From NCBI GenBank assembly GCA_037893245.1, contig JBAIAA010000434.1, forward strand, positions 186,001-250,000: a stretch of 64,000 bases of DNA, in the 5' to 3' direction. This DNA comes from Crossaster papposus. Lineage: Eukaryota > Echinodermata > Asteroidea > Velatida > Solasteridae. Every line of letters begins with the position of its first letter. Position 1 is the stretch's first letter. A program made the translations under genes and the position numbers. The notes beneath the pieces were generated by a model. That model searched no databases and was not told where the DNA came from. It worked only from the letters and a program-made list of their open reading frames with translations. Of the stretch, positions 25,801-40,100 are shown piece by piece.

Positions 25801-28800
25801 CACACTTCTTTCCCTTTACATATTTCTTATGCACACTTCTTTCCCTTTACATATTTCTTATGCACACTTCTTTCCCTTTACATATTTCTTATGCACACTT
25901 CTTTCCCTTTACATATTTCTTATGCACACTTCTTTCCCTTTACATATTTCTTATGCACACTTCTTTCCCTTTACATATTTCTTATGCACACTTCTTTCCC
26001 TTTACATATTTCTTATGCACACTTCTTTCCCTTTACATATTTCTTATGCACACTTCTTTCCCTTTACATATTTCTTATGCACACTTCTTTCCCTTTACAT
26101 ATTTCTTATGCACACTTCTTTCCCTTTACATATTTCTTATGCACACTTCTTTCCCTTTACATATTTCTTATGCACACTTCTTTCCCTTTACATATTTCTT
26201 ATGCACACTTCTTTCCCTTTACATATTTCTTATGCACACTTCTTTCCCTTTACATATTTCTTATGCACACTTCTTTCCCTTTACATATTTCTTATGCACA
26301 CTTCTTTCCCTTTACATATTTCTTATGCACACTTCTTTCCCTTTACATATTTCTTATGCACACTTCTTTCCCTTTACATATTTCTTATGCACACTTCTTT
26401 CCCTTTACATATTTCTTATGCACACTTCTTTCCCTTTACATATTTCTTATGCACACTTCTTTCCCTTTACATATTTCTTATGCACACTTCTTTCCCTTTA
26501 CATATTTCTTATGCACACTTCTTTCCCTTTACATATTTCTTATGCACACTTCTTTCCCTTTACATATTTCTTATGCACACTTCTTTCCCTTTACATATTT
26601 CTTATGCACACTTCTTTCCCTTTACATATTTCTTATGCACACTTCTTTCCCTTTACATATTTCTTATGCACACTTCTTTCCCTTTACATATTTCTTATGC
26701 ACACTTCTTTCCCTTTACATATTTCTTATGCACACTTCTTTCCCTTTACATATTTCTTATGCACACTTCTTTCCCTTTACATATTTCTTATGCACACTTC
26801 TTTCCCTTTACATATTTCTTATGCACACTTCTTTCCCTTTACATATTTCTTATGCACACTTCTTTCCCTTTACATATTTCTTATGCACACTTCTTTCCCT
26901 TTACATATTTCTTATGCACACTTCTTTCCCTTTACATATTTCTTATGCACACTTCTTTCCCTTTACATATTTCTTATGCACACTTCTTTCCCTTTACATA
27001 TTTCTTATGCACACTTCTTTCCCTTTACATATTTCTTATGCACACTTCTTTCCCTTTACATATTTCTTATGCACACTTCTTTCCCTTTACATATTTCTTA
27101 TGCACACTTCTTTCCCTTTACATATTTCTTATGCACACTTCTTTCCCTTTACATATTTCTTATGCACACTTCTTTCCCTTTACATATTTCTTATGCACAC
27201 TTCTTTCCCTTTACATATTTCTTATGCACACTTCTTTCCCTTTACATATTTCTTATGCACACTTCTTTCCCTTTACATATTTCTTATGCACACTTCTTTC
27301 CCTTTACATATTTCTTATGCACACTTCTTTCCCTTTACATATTTCTTATGCACACTTCTTTCCCTTTACATATTTCTTATGCACACTTCTTTCCCTTTAC
27401 ATATTTCTTATGCACACTTCTTTCCCTTTACATATTTCTTATGCACACTTCTTTCCCTTTACATATTTCTTATGCACACTTCTTTCCCTTTACATATTTC
27501 TTATGCACACTTCTTTCCCTTTACATATTTCTTATGCACACTTCTTTCCCTTTACATATTTCTTATGCACACTTCTTTCCCTTTACATATTTCTTATGCA
27601 CACTTCTTTCCCTTTACATATTTCTTATGCACACTTCTTTCCCTTTACATATTTCTTATGCACACTTCTTTCCCTTTACATATTTCTTATGCACACTTCT
27701 TTCCCTTTACATATTTCTTATGCACACTTCTTTCCCTTTACATATTTCTTATGCACACTTCTTTCCCTTTACATATTTCTTATGCACACTTCTTTCCCTT
27801 TACATATTTCTTATGCACACTTCTTTCCCTTTACATATTTCTTATGCACACTTCTTTCCCTTTACATATTTCTTATGCACACTTCTTTCCCTTTACATAT
27901 TTCTTATGCACACTTCTTTCCCTTTACATATTTCTTATGCACACTTCTTTCCCTTTACATATTTCTTATGCACACTTCTTTCCCTTTACATATTTCTTAT
28001 GCACACTTCTTTCCCTTTACATATTTCTTATGCACACTTCTTTCCCTTTACATATTTCTTATGCACACTTCTTTCCCTTTACATATTTCTTATGCACACT
28101 TCTTTCCCTTTACATATTTCTTATGCACACTTCTTTCCCTTTACATATTTCTTATGCACACTTCTTTCCCTTTACATATTTCTTATGCACACTTCTTTCC
28201 CTTTACATATTTCTTATGCACACTTCTTTCCCTTTACATATTTCTTATGCACACTTCTTTCCCTTTACATATTTCTTATGCACACTTCTTTCCCTTTACA
28301 TATTTCTTATGCACACTTCTTTCCCTTTACATATTTCTTATGCACACTTCTTTCCCTTTACATATTTCTTATGCACACTTCTTTCCCTTTACATATTTCT
28401 TATGCACACTTCTTTCCCTTTACATATTTCTTATGCACACTTCTTTCCCTTTACATATTTCTTATGCACACTTCTTTCCCTTTACATATTTCTTATGCAC
28501 ACTTCTTTCCCTTTACATATTTCTTATGCACACTTCTTTCCCTTTACATATTTCTTATGCACACTTCTTTCCCTTTACATATTTCTTATGCACACTTCTT
28601 TCCCTTTACATATTTCTTATGCACACTTCTTTCCCTTTACATATTTCTTATGCACACTTCTTTCCCTTTACATATTTCTTATGCACACTTCTTTCCCTTT
28701 ACATATTTCTTATGCACACTTCTTTCCCTTTACATATTTCTTATGCACACTTCTTTCCCTTTACATATTTCTTATGCACACTTCTTTCCCTTTACATATT

Positions 28801-31800
28801 TCTTATGCACACTTCTTTCCCTTTACATATTTCTTATGCACACTTCTTTCCCTTTACATATTTCTTATGCACACTTCTTTCCCTTTACATATTTCTTATG
28901 CACACTTCTTTCCCTTTACATATTTCTTATGCACACTTCTTTCCCTTTACATATTTCTTATGCACACTTCTTTCCCTTTACATATTTCTTATGCACACTT
29001 CTTTCCCTTTACATATTTCTTATGCACACTTCTTTCCCTTTACATATTTCTTATGCACACTTCTTTCCCTTTACATATTTCTTATGCACACTTCTTTCCC
29101 TTTACATATTTCTTATGCACACTTCTTTCCCTTTACATATTTCTTATGCACACTTCTTTCCCTTTACATATTTCTTATGCACACTTCTTTCCCTTTACAT
29201 ATTTCTTATGCACACTTCTTTCCCTTTACATATTTCTTATGCACACTTCTTTCCCTTTACATATTTCTTATGCACACTTCTTTCCCTTTACATATTTCTT
29301 ATGCACACTTCTTTCCCTTTACATATTTCTTATGCACACTTCTTTCCCTTTACATATTTCTTATGCACACTTCTTTCCCTTTACATATTTCTTATGCACA
29401 CTTCTTTCCCTTTACATATTTCTTATGCACACTTCTTTCCCTTTACATATTTCTTATGCACACTTCTTTCCCTTTACATATTTCTTATGCACACTTCTTT
29501 CCCTTTACATATTTCTTATGCACACTTCTTTCCCTTTACATATTTCTTATGCACACTTCTTTCCCTTTACATATTTCTTATGCACACTTCTTTCCCTTTA
29601 CATATTTCTTATGCACACTTCTTTCCCTTTACATATTTCTTATGCACACTTCTTTCCCTTTACATATTTCTTATGCACACTTCTTTCCCTTTACATATTT
29701 CTTATGCACACTTCTTTCCCTTTACATATTTCTTATGCACACTTCTTTCCCTTTACATATTTCTTATGCACACTTCTTTCCCTTTACATATTTCTTATGC
29801 ACACTTCTTTCCCTTTACATATTTCTTATGCACACTTCTTTCCCTTTACATATTTCTTATGCACACTTCTTTCCCTTTACATATTTCTTATGCACACTTC
29901 TTTCCCTTTACATATTTCTTATGCACACTTCTTTCCCTTTACATATTTCTTATGCACACTTCTTTCCCTTTACATATTTCTTATGCACACTTCTTTCCCT
30001 TTACATATTTCTTATGCACACTTCTTTCCCTTTACATATTTCTTATGCACACTTCTTTCCCTTTACATATTTCTTATGCACACTTCTTTCCCTTTACATA
30101 TTTCTTATGCACACTTCTTTCCCTTTACATATTTCTTATGCACACTTCTTTCCCTTTACATATTTCTTATGCACACTTCTTTCCCTTTACATATTTCTTA
30201 TGCACACTTCTTTCCCTTTACATATTTCTTATGCACACTTCTTTCCCTTTACATATTTCTTATGCACACTTCTTTCCCTTTACATATTTCTTATGCACAC
30301 TTCTTTCCCTTTACATATTTCTTATGCACACTTCTTTCCCTTTACATATTTCTTATGCACACTTCTTTCCCTTTACATATTTCTTATGCACACTTCTTTC
30401 CCTTTACATATTTCTTATGCACACTTCTTTCCCTTTACATATTTCTTATGCACACTTCTTTCCCTTTACATATTTCTTATGCACACTTCTTTCCCTTTAC
30501 ATATTTCTTATGCACACTTCTTTCCCTTTACATATTTCTTATGCACACTTCTTTCCCTTTACATATTTCTTATGCACACTTCTTTCCCTTTACATATTTC
30601 TTATGCACACTTCTTTCCCTTTACATATTTCTTATGCACACTTCTTTCCCTTTACATATTTCTTATGCACACTTCTTTCCCTTTACATATTTCTTATGCA
30701 CACTTCTTTCCCTTTACATATTTCTTATGCACACTTCTTTCCCTTTACATATTTCTTATGCACACTTCTTTCCCTTTACATATTTCTTATGCACACTTCT
30801 TTCCCTTTACATATTTCTTATGCACACTTCTTTCCCTTTACATATTTCTTATGCACACTTCTTTCCCTTTACATATTTCTTATGCACACTTCTTTCCCTT
30901 TACATATTTCTTATGCACACTTCTTTCCCTTTACATATTTCTTATGCACACTTCTTTCCCTTTACATATTTCTTATGCACACTTCTTTCCCTTTACATAT
31001 TTCTTATGCACACTTCTTTCCCTTTACATATTTCTTATGCACACTTCTTTCCCTTTACATATTTCTTATGCACACTTCTTTCCCTTTACATATTTCTTAT
31101 GCACACTTCTTTCCCTTTACATATTTCTTATGCACACTTCTTTCCCTTTACATATTTCTTATGCACACTTCTTTCCCTTTACATATTTCTTATGCACACT
31201 TCTTTCCCTTTACATATTTCTTATGCACACTTCTTTCCCTTTACATATTTCTTATGCACACTTCTTTCCCTTTACATATTTCTTATGCACACTTCTTTCC
31301 CTTTACATATTTCTTATGCACACTTCTTTCCCTTTACATATTTCTTATGCACACTTCTTTCCCTTTACATATTTCTTATGCACACTTCTTTCCCTTTACA
31401 TATTTCTTATGCACACTTCTTTCCCTTTACATATTTCTTATGCACACTTCTTTCCCTTTACATATTTCTTATGCACACTTCTTTCCCTTTACATATTTCT
31501 TATGCACACTTCTTTCCCTTTACATATTTCTTATGCACACTTCTTTCCCTTTACATATTTCTTATGCACACTTCTTTCCCTTTACATATTTCTTATGCAC
31601 ACTTCTTTCCCTTTACATATTTCTTATGCACACTTCTTTCCCTTTACATATTTCTTATGCACACTTCTTTCCCTTTACATATTTCTTATGCACACTTCTT
31701 TCCCTTTACATATTTCTTATGCACACTTCTTTCCCTTTACATATTTCTTATGCACACTTCTTTCCCTTTACATATTTCTTATGCACACTTCTTTCCCTTT

Positions 31801-33511
31801 ACATATTTCTTATGCACACTTCTTTCCCTTTACATATTTCTTATGCACACTTCTTTCCCTTTACATATTTCTTATGCACACTTCTTTCCCTTTACATATT
31901 TCTTATGCACACTTCTTTCCCTTTACATATTTCTTATGCACACTTCTTTCCCTTTACATATTTCTTATGCACACTTCTTTCCCTTTACATATTTCTTATG
32001 CACACTTCTTTCCCTTTACATATTTCTTATGCACACTTCTTTCCCTTTACATATTTCTTATGCACACTTCTTTCCCTTTACATATTTCTTATGCACACTT
32101 CTTTCCCTTTACATATTTCTTATGCACACTTCTTTCCCTTTACATATTTCTTATGCACACTTCTTTCCCTTTACATATTTCTTATGCACACTTCTTTCCC
32201 TTTACATATTTCTTATGCACACTTCTTTCCCTTTACATATTTCTTATGCACACTTCTTTCCCTTTACATATTTCTTATGCACACTTCTTTCCCTTTACAT
32301 ATTTCTTATGCACACTTCTTTCCCTTTACATATTTCTTATGCACACTTCTTTCCCTTTACATATTTCTTATGCACACTTCTTTCCCTTTACATATTTCTT
32401 ATGCACACTTCTTTCCCTTTACATATTTCTTATGCACACTTCTTTCCCTTTACATATTTCTTATGCACACTTCTTTCCCTTTACATATTTCTTATGCACA
32501 CTTCTTTCCCTTTACATATTTCTTATGCACACTTCTTTCCCTTTACATATTTCTTATGCACACTTCTTTCCCTTTACATATTTCTTATGCACACTTCTTT
32601 CCCTTTACATATTTCTTATGCACACTTCTTTCCCTTTACATATTTCTTATGCACACTTCTTTCCCTTTACATATTTCTTATGCACACTTCTTTCCCTTTA
32701 CATATTTCTTATGCACACTTCTTTCCCTTTACATATTTCTTATGCACACTTCTTTCCCTTTACATATTTCTTATGCACACTTCTTTCCCTTTACATATTT
32801 CTTATGCACACTTCTTTCCCTTTACATATTTCTTATGCACACTTCTTTCCCTTTACATATTTCTTATGCACACTTCTTTCCCTTTACATATTTCTTATGC
32901 ACACTTCTTTCCCTTTACATATTTCTTATGCACACTTCTTTCCCTTTACATATTTCTTATGCACACTTCTTTCCCTTTACATATTTCTTATGCACACTTC
33001 TTTCCCTTTACATATTTCTTATGCACACTTCTTTCCCTTTACATATTTCTTATGCACACTTCTTTCCCTTTACATATTTCTTATGCACACTTCTTTCCCT
33101 TTACATATTTCTTATGCACACTTCTTTCCCTTTACATATTTCTTATGCACACTTCTTTCCCTTTACATATTTCTTATGCACACTTCTTTCCCTTTACATA
33201 TTTCTTATGCACACTTCTTTCCCTTTACATATTTCTTATGCACACTTCTTTCCCTTTACATATTTCTTATGCACACTTCTTTCCCTTTACATATTTCTTA
33301 TGCACACTTCTTTCCCTTTACATATTTCTTATGCACACTTCTTTCCCTTTACATATTTCTTATGCACACTTCTTTCCCTTTACATATTTCTTATGCACAC
33401 TTCTTTCCCTTTACATATTTCTTATGCACACTTCTTTCCCTTTACATATTTCTTATGCACACTTCTTTCCCTTTACATATTTCTTATGCACACTTCTTTC
33501 CCTTTACATAT
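22817..33511 (+). repeat. Longest uninterrupted run of identical units (345 copies)
   Basis: The run is 10,695 bp, exactly 345 units of 31 bp, between a 3-bp-short unit ending at 22,816 and a damaged cassette starting at 33,512. By eye every unit is identical. Variants occur every few units in the left domain, so this run stands out sharply. Confidence 0.9.
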
Positions 33512-33541
33512 TTACTCGAGGCTTGTTCCCACATCATTTAT
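33512..33541 (+). repeat. Damaged cassette, 30 bp
   Basis: This is a cassette that has lost one A, one G and GTGT relative to the 36-bp form. It begins TTACTCGAGG and ends CATCATTTAT, with no substitutions. It is the only cassette in the 29.9 kb between 17,855 and 47,754. The deletion-only pattern resembles uncorrected long-read sequence more than normal divergence, though real deletions cannot be excluded. Confidence 0.85.
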
Positions 33542-36500
33542 TTCTTATGCACACTTCTTTCCCTTTACATATTTCTTATGCACACTTCTTTCCCTTTACA
33601 TATTTCTTATGCACACTTCTTTCCCTTTACATATTTCTTATGCACACTTCTTTCCCTTTACATATTTCTTATGCACACTTCTTTCCCTTTACATATTTCT
33701 TATGCACACTTCTTTCCCTTTACATATTTCTTATGCACACTTCTTTCCCTTTACATATTTCTTATGCACACTTCTTTCCCTTTACATATTTCTTATGCAC
33801 ACTTCTTTCCCTTTACATATTTCTTATGCACACTTCTTTCCCTTTACATATTTCTTATGCACACTTCTTTCCCTTTACATATTTCTTATGCACACTTCTT
33901 TCCCTTTACATATTTCTTATGCACACTTCTTTCCCTTTACATATTTCTTATGCACACTTCTTTCCCTTTACATATTTCTTATGCACACTTCTTTCCCTTT
34001 ACATATTTCTTATGCACACTTCTTTCCCTTTACATATTTCTTATGCACACTTCTTTCCCTTTACATATTTCTTATGCACACTTCTTTCCCTTTACATATT
34101 TCTTATGCACACTTCTTTCCCTTTACATATTTCTTATGCACACTTCTTTCCCTTTACATATTTCTTATGCACACTTCTTTCCCTTTACATATTTCTTATG
34201 CACACTTCTTTCCCTTTACATATTTCTTATGCACACTTCTTTCCCTTTACATATTTCTTATGCACACTTCTTTCCCTTTACATATTTCTTATGCACACTT
34301 CTTTCCCTTTACATATTTCTTATGCACACTTCTTTCCCTTTACATATTTCTTATGCACACTTCTTTCCCTTTACATATTTCTTATGCACACTTCTTTCCC
34401 TTTACATATTTCTTATGCACACTTCTTTCCCTTTACATATTTCTTATGCACACTTCTTTCCCTTTACATATTTCTTATGCACACTTCTTTCCCTTTACAT
34501 ATTTCTTATGCACACTTCTTTCCCTTTACATATTTCTTATGCACACTTCTTTCCCTTTACATATTTCTTATGCACACTTCTTTCCCTTTACATATTTCTT
34601 ATGCACACTTCTTTCCCTTTACATATTTCTTATGCACACTTCTTTCCCTTTACATATTTCTTATGCACACTTCTTTCCCTTTACATATTTCTTATGCACA
34701 CTTCTTTCCCTTTACATATTTCTTATGCACACTTCTTTCCCTTTACATATTTCTTATGCACACTTCTTTCCCTTTACATATTTCTTATGCACACTTCTTT
34801 CCCTTTACATATTTCTTATGCACACTTCTTTCCCTTTACATATTTCTTATGCACACTTCTTTCCCTTTACATATTTCTTATGCACACTTCTTTCCCTTTA
34901 CATATTTCTTATGCACACTTCTTTCCCTTTACATATTTCTTATGCACACTTCTTTCCCTTTACATATTTCTTATGCACACTTCTTTCCCTTTACATATTT
35001 CTTATGCACACTTCTTTCCCTTTACATATTTCTTATGCACACTTCTTTCCCTTTACATATTTCTTATGCACACTTCTTTCCCTTTACATATTTCTTATGC
35101 ACACTTCTTTCCCTTTACATATTTCTTATGCACACTTCTTTCCCTTTACATATTTCTTATGCACACTTCTTTCCCTTTACATATTTCTTATGCACACTTC
35201 TTTCCCTTTACATATTTCTTATGCACACTTCTTTCCCTTTACATATTTCTTATGCACACTTCTTTCCCTTTACATATTTCTTATGCACACTTCTTTCCCT
35301 TTACATATTTCTTATGCACACTTCTTTCCCTTTACATATTTCTTATGCACACTTCTTTCCCTTTACATATTTCTTATGCACACTTCTTTCCCTTTACATA
35401 TTTCTTATGCACACTTCTTTCCCTTTACATATTTCTTATGCACACTTCTTTCCCTTTACATATTTCTTATGCACACTTCTTTCCCTTTACATATTTCTTA
35501 TGCACACTTCTTTCCCTTTACATATTTCTTATGCACACTTCTTTCCCTTTACATATTTCTTATGCACACTTCTTTCCCTTTACATATTTCTTATGCACAC
35601 TTCTTTCCCTTTACATATTTCTTATGCACACTTCTTTCCCTTTACATATTTCTTATGCACACTTCTTTCCCTTTACATATTTCTTATGCACACTTCTTTC
35701 CCTTTACATATTTCTTATGCACACTTCTTTCCCTTTACATATTTCTTATGCACACTTCTTTCCCTTTACATATTTCTTATGCACACTTCTTTCCCTTTAC
35801 ATATTTCTTATGCACACTTCTTTCCCTTTACATATTTCTTATGCACACTTCTTTCCCTTTACATATTTCTTATGCACACTTCTTTCCCTTTACATATTTC
35901 TTATGCACACTTCTTTCCCTTTACATATTTCTTATGCACACTTCTTTCCCTTTACATATTTCTTATGCACACTTCTTTCCCTTTACATATTTCTTATGCA
36001 CACTTCTTTCCCTTTACATATTTCTTATGCACACTTCTTTCCCTTTACATATTTCTTATGCACACTTCTTTCCCTTTACATATTTCTTATGCACACTTCT
36101 TTCCCTTTACATATTTCTTATGCACACTTCTTTCCCTTTACATATTTCTTATGCACACTTCTTTCCCTTTACATATTTCTTATGCACACTTCTTTCCCTT
36201 TACATATTTCTTATGCACACTTCTTTCCCTTTACATATTTCTTATGCACACTTCTTTCCCTTTACATATTTCTTATGCACACTTCTTTCCCTTTACATAT
36301 TTCTTATGCACACTTCTTTCCCTTTACATATTTCTTATGCACACTTCTTTCCCTTTACATATTTCTTATGCACACTTCTTTCCCTTTACATATTTCTTAT
36401 GCACACTTCTTTCCCTTTACATATTTCTTATGCACACTTCTTTCCCTTTACATATTTCTTATGCACACTTCTTTCCCTTTACATATTTCTTATGCACACT

Positions 36501-37137
36501 TCTTTCCCTTTACATATTTCTTATGCACACTTCTTTCCCTTTACATATTTCTTATGCACACTTCTTTCCCTTTACATATTTCTTATGCACACTTCTTTCC
36601 CTTTACATATTTCTTATGCACACTTCTTTCCCTTTACATATTTCTTATGCACACTTCTTTCCCTTTACATATTTCTTATGCACACTTCTTTCCCTTTACA
36701 TATTTCTTATGCACACTTCTTTCCCTTTACATATTTCTTATGCACACTTCTTTCCCTTTACATATTTCTTATGCACACTTCTTTCCCTTTACATATTTCT
36801 TATGCACACTTCTTTCCCTTTACATATTTCTTATGCACACTTCTTTCCCTTTACATATTTCTTATGCACACTTCTTTCCCTTTACATATTTCTTATGCAC
36901 ACTTCTTTCCCTTTACATATTTCTTATGCACACTTCTTTCCCTTTACATATTTCTTATGCACACTTCTTTCCCTTTACATATTTCTTATGCACACTTCTT
37001 TCCCTTTACATATTTCTTATGCACACTTCTTTCCCTTTACATATTTCTTATGCACACTTCTTTCCCTTTACATATTTCTTATGCACACTTCTTTCCCTTT
37101 ACATATTTCTTATGCACACTTCTTTCCCTTTACATAT

Positions 37138-37173
37138 TTCTTATGCACTACTTCTCTCTTTCCCTTTACATAT
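37138..37173 (+). other. Unit lengthened by 5 bp
   Basis: This unit is 36 bp. GCACTACTTC replaces GCACACTTC and extra CTC bases precede TTTCCC. It is flanked by 116 and 339 perfect units. Confidence 0.85.
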
Positions 37174-40100
37174 TTCTTATGCACACTTCTTTCCCTTTAC
37201 ATATTTCTTATGCACACTTCTTTCCCTTTACATATTTCTTATGCACACTTCTTTCCCTTTACATATTTCTTATGCACACTTCTTTCCCTTTACATATTTC
37301 TTATGCACACTTCTTTCCCTTTACATATTTCTTATGCACACTTCTTTCCCTTTACATATTTCTTATGCACACTTCTTTCCCTTTACATATTTCTTATGCA
37401 CACTTCTTTCCCTTTACATATTTCTTATGCACACTTCTTTCCCTTTACATATTTCTTATGCACACTTCTTTCCCTTTACATATTTCTTATGCACACTTCT
37501 TTCCCTTTACATATTTCTTATGCACACTTCTTTCCCTTTACATATTTCTTATGCACACTTCTTTCCCTTTACATATTTCTTATGCACACTTCTTTCCCTT
37601 TACATATTTCTTATGCACACTTCTTTCCCTTTACATATTTCTTATGCACACTTCTTTCCCTTTACATATTTCTTATGCACACTTCTTTCCCTTTACATAT
37701 TTCTTATGCACACTTCTTTCCCTTTACATATTTCTTATGCACACTTCTTTCCCTTTACATATTTCTTATGCACACTTCTTTCCCTTTACATATTTCTTAT
37801 GCACACTTCTTTCCCTTTACATATTTCTTATGCACACTTCTTTCCCTTTACATATTTCTTATGCACACTTCTTTCCCTTTACATATTTCTTATGCACACT
37901 TCTTTCCCTTTACATATTTCTTATGCACACTTCTTTCCCTTTACATATTTCTTATGCACACTTCTTTCCCTTTACATATTTCTTATGCACACTTCTTTCC
38001 CTTTACATATTTCTTATGCACACTTCTTTCCCTTTACATATTTCTTATGCACACTTCTTTCCCTTTACATATTTCTTATGCACACTTCTTTCCCTTTACA
38101 TATTTCTTATGCACACTTCTTTCCCTTTACATATTTCTTATGCACACTTCTTTCCCTTTACATATTTCTTATGCACACTTCTTTCCCTTTACATATTTCT
38201 TATGCACACTTCTTTCCCTTTACATATTTCTTATGCACACTTCTTTCCCTTTACATATTTCTTATGCACACTTCTTTCCCTTTACATATTTCTTATGCAC
38301 ACTTCTTTCCCTTTACATATTTCTTATGCACACTTCTTTCCCTTTACATATTTCTTATGCACACTTCTTTCCCTTTACATATTTCTTATGCACACTTCTT
38401 TCCCTTTACATATTTCTTATGCACACTTCTTTCCCTTTACATATTTCTTATGCACACTTCTTTCCCTTTACATATTTCTTATGCACACTTCTTTCCCTTT
38501 ACATATTTCTTATGCACACTTCTTTCCCTTTACATATTTCTTATGCACACTTCTTTCCCTTTACATATTTCTTATGCACACTTCTTTCCCTTTACATATT
38601 TCTTATGCACACTTCTTTCCCTTTACATATTTCTTATGCACACTTCTTTCCCTTTACATATTTCTTATGCACACTTCTTTCCCTTTACATATTTCTTATG
38701 CACACTTCTTTCCCTTTACATATTTCTTATGCACACTTCTTTCCCTTTACATATTTCTTATGCACACTTCTTTCCCTTTACATATTTCTTATGCACACTT
38801 CTTTCCCTTTACATATTTCTTATGCACACTTCTTTCCCTTTACATATTTCTTATGCACACTTCTTTCCCTTTACATATTTCTTATGCACACTTCTTTCCC
38901 TTTACATATTTCTTATGCACACTTCTTTCCCTTTACATATTTCTTATGCACACTTCTTTCCCTTTACATATTTCTTATGCACACTTCTTTCCCTTTACAT
39001 ATTTCTTATGCACACTTCTTTCCCTTTACATATTTCTTATGCACACTTCTTTCCCTTTACATATTTCTTATGCACACTTCTTTCCCTTTACATATTTCTT
39101 ATGCACACTTCTTTCCCTTTACATATTTCTTATGCACACTTCTTTCCCTTTACATATTTCTTATGCACACTTCTTTCCCTTTACATATTTCTTATGCACA
39201 CTTCTTTCCCTTTACATATTTCTTATGCACACTTCTTTCCCTTTACATATTTCTTATGCACACTTCTTTCCCTTTACATATTTCTTATGCACACTTCTTT
39301 CCCTTTACATATTTCTTATGCACACTTCTTTCCCTTTACATATTTCTTATGCACACTTCTTTCCCTTTACATATTTCTTATGCACACTTCTTTCCCTTTA
39401 CATATTTCTTATGCACACTTCTTTCCCTTTACATATTTCTTATGCACACTTCTTTCCCTTTACATATTTCTTATGCACACTTCTTTCCCTTTACATATTT
39501 CTTATGCACACTTCTTTCCCTTTACATATTTCTTATGCACACTTCTTTCCCTTTACATATTTCTTATGCACACTTCTTTCCCTTTACATATTTCTTATGC
39601 ACACTTCTTTCCCTTTACATATTTCTTATGCACACTTCTTTCCCTTTACATATTTCTTATGCACACTTCTTTCCCTTTACATATTTCTTATGCACACTTC
39701 TTTCCCTTTACATATTTCTTATGCACACTTCTTTCCCTTTACATATTTCTTATGCACACTTCTTTCCCTTTACATATTTCTTATGCACACTTCTTTCCCT
39801 TTACATATTTCTTATGCACACTTCTTTCCCTTTACATATTTCTTATGCACACTTCTTTCCCTTTACATATTTCTTATGCACACTTCTTTCCCTTTACATA
39901 TTTCTTATGCACACTTCTTTCCCTTTACATATTTCTTATGCACACTTCTTTCCCTTTACATATTTCTTATGCACACTTCTTTCCCTTTACATATTTCTTA
40001 TGCACACTTCTTTCCCTTTACATATTTCTTATGCACACTTCTTTCCCTTTACATATTTCTTATGCACACTTCTTTCCCTTTACATATTTCTTATGCACAC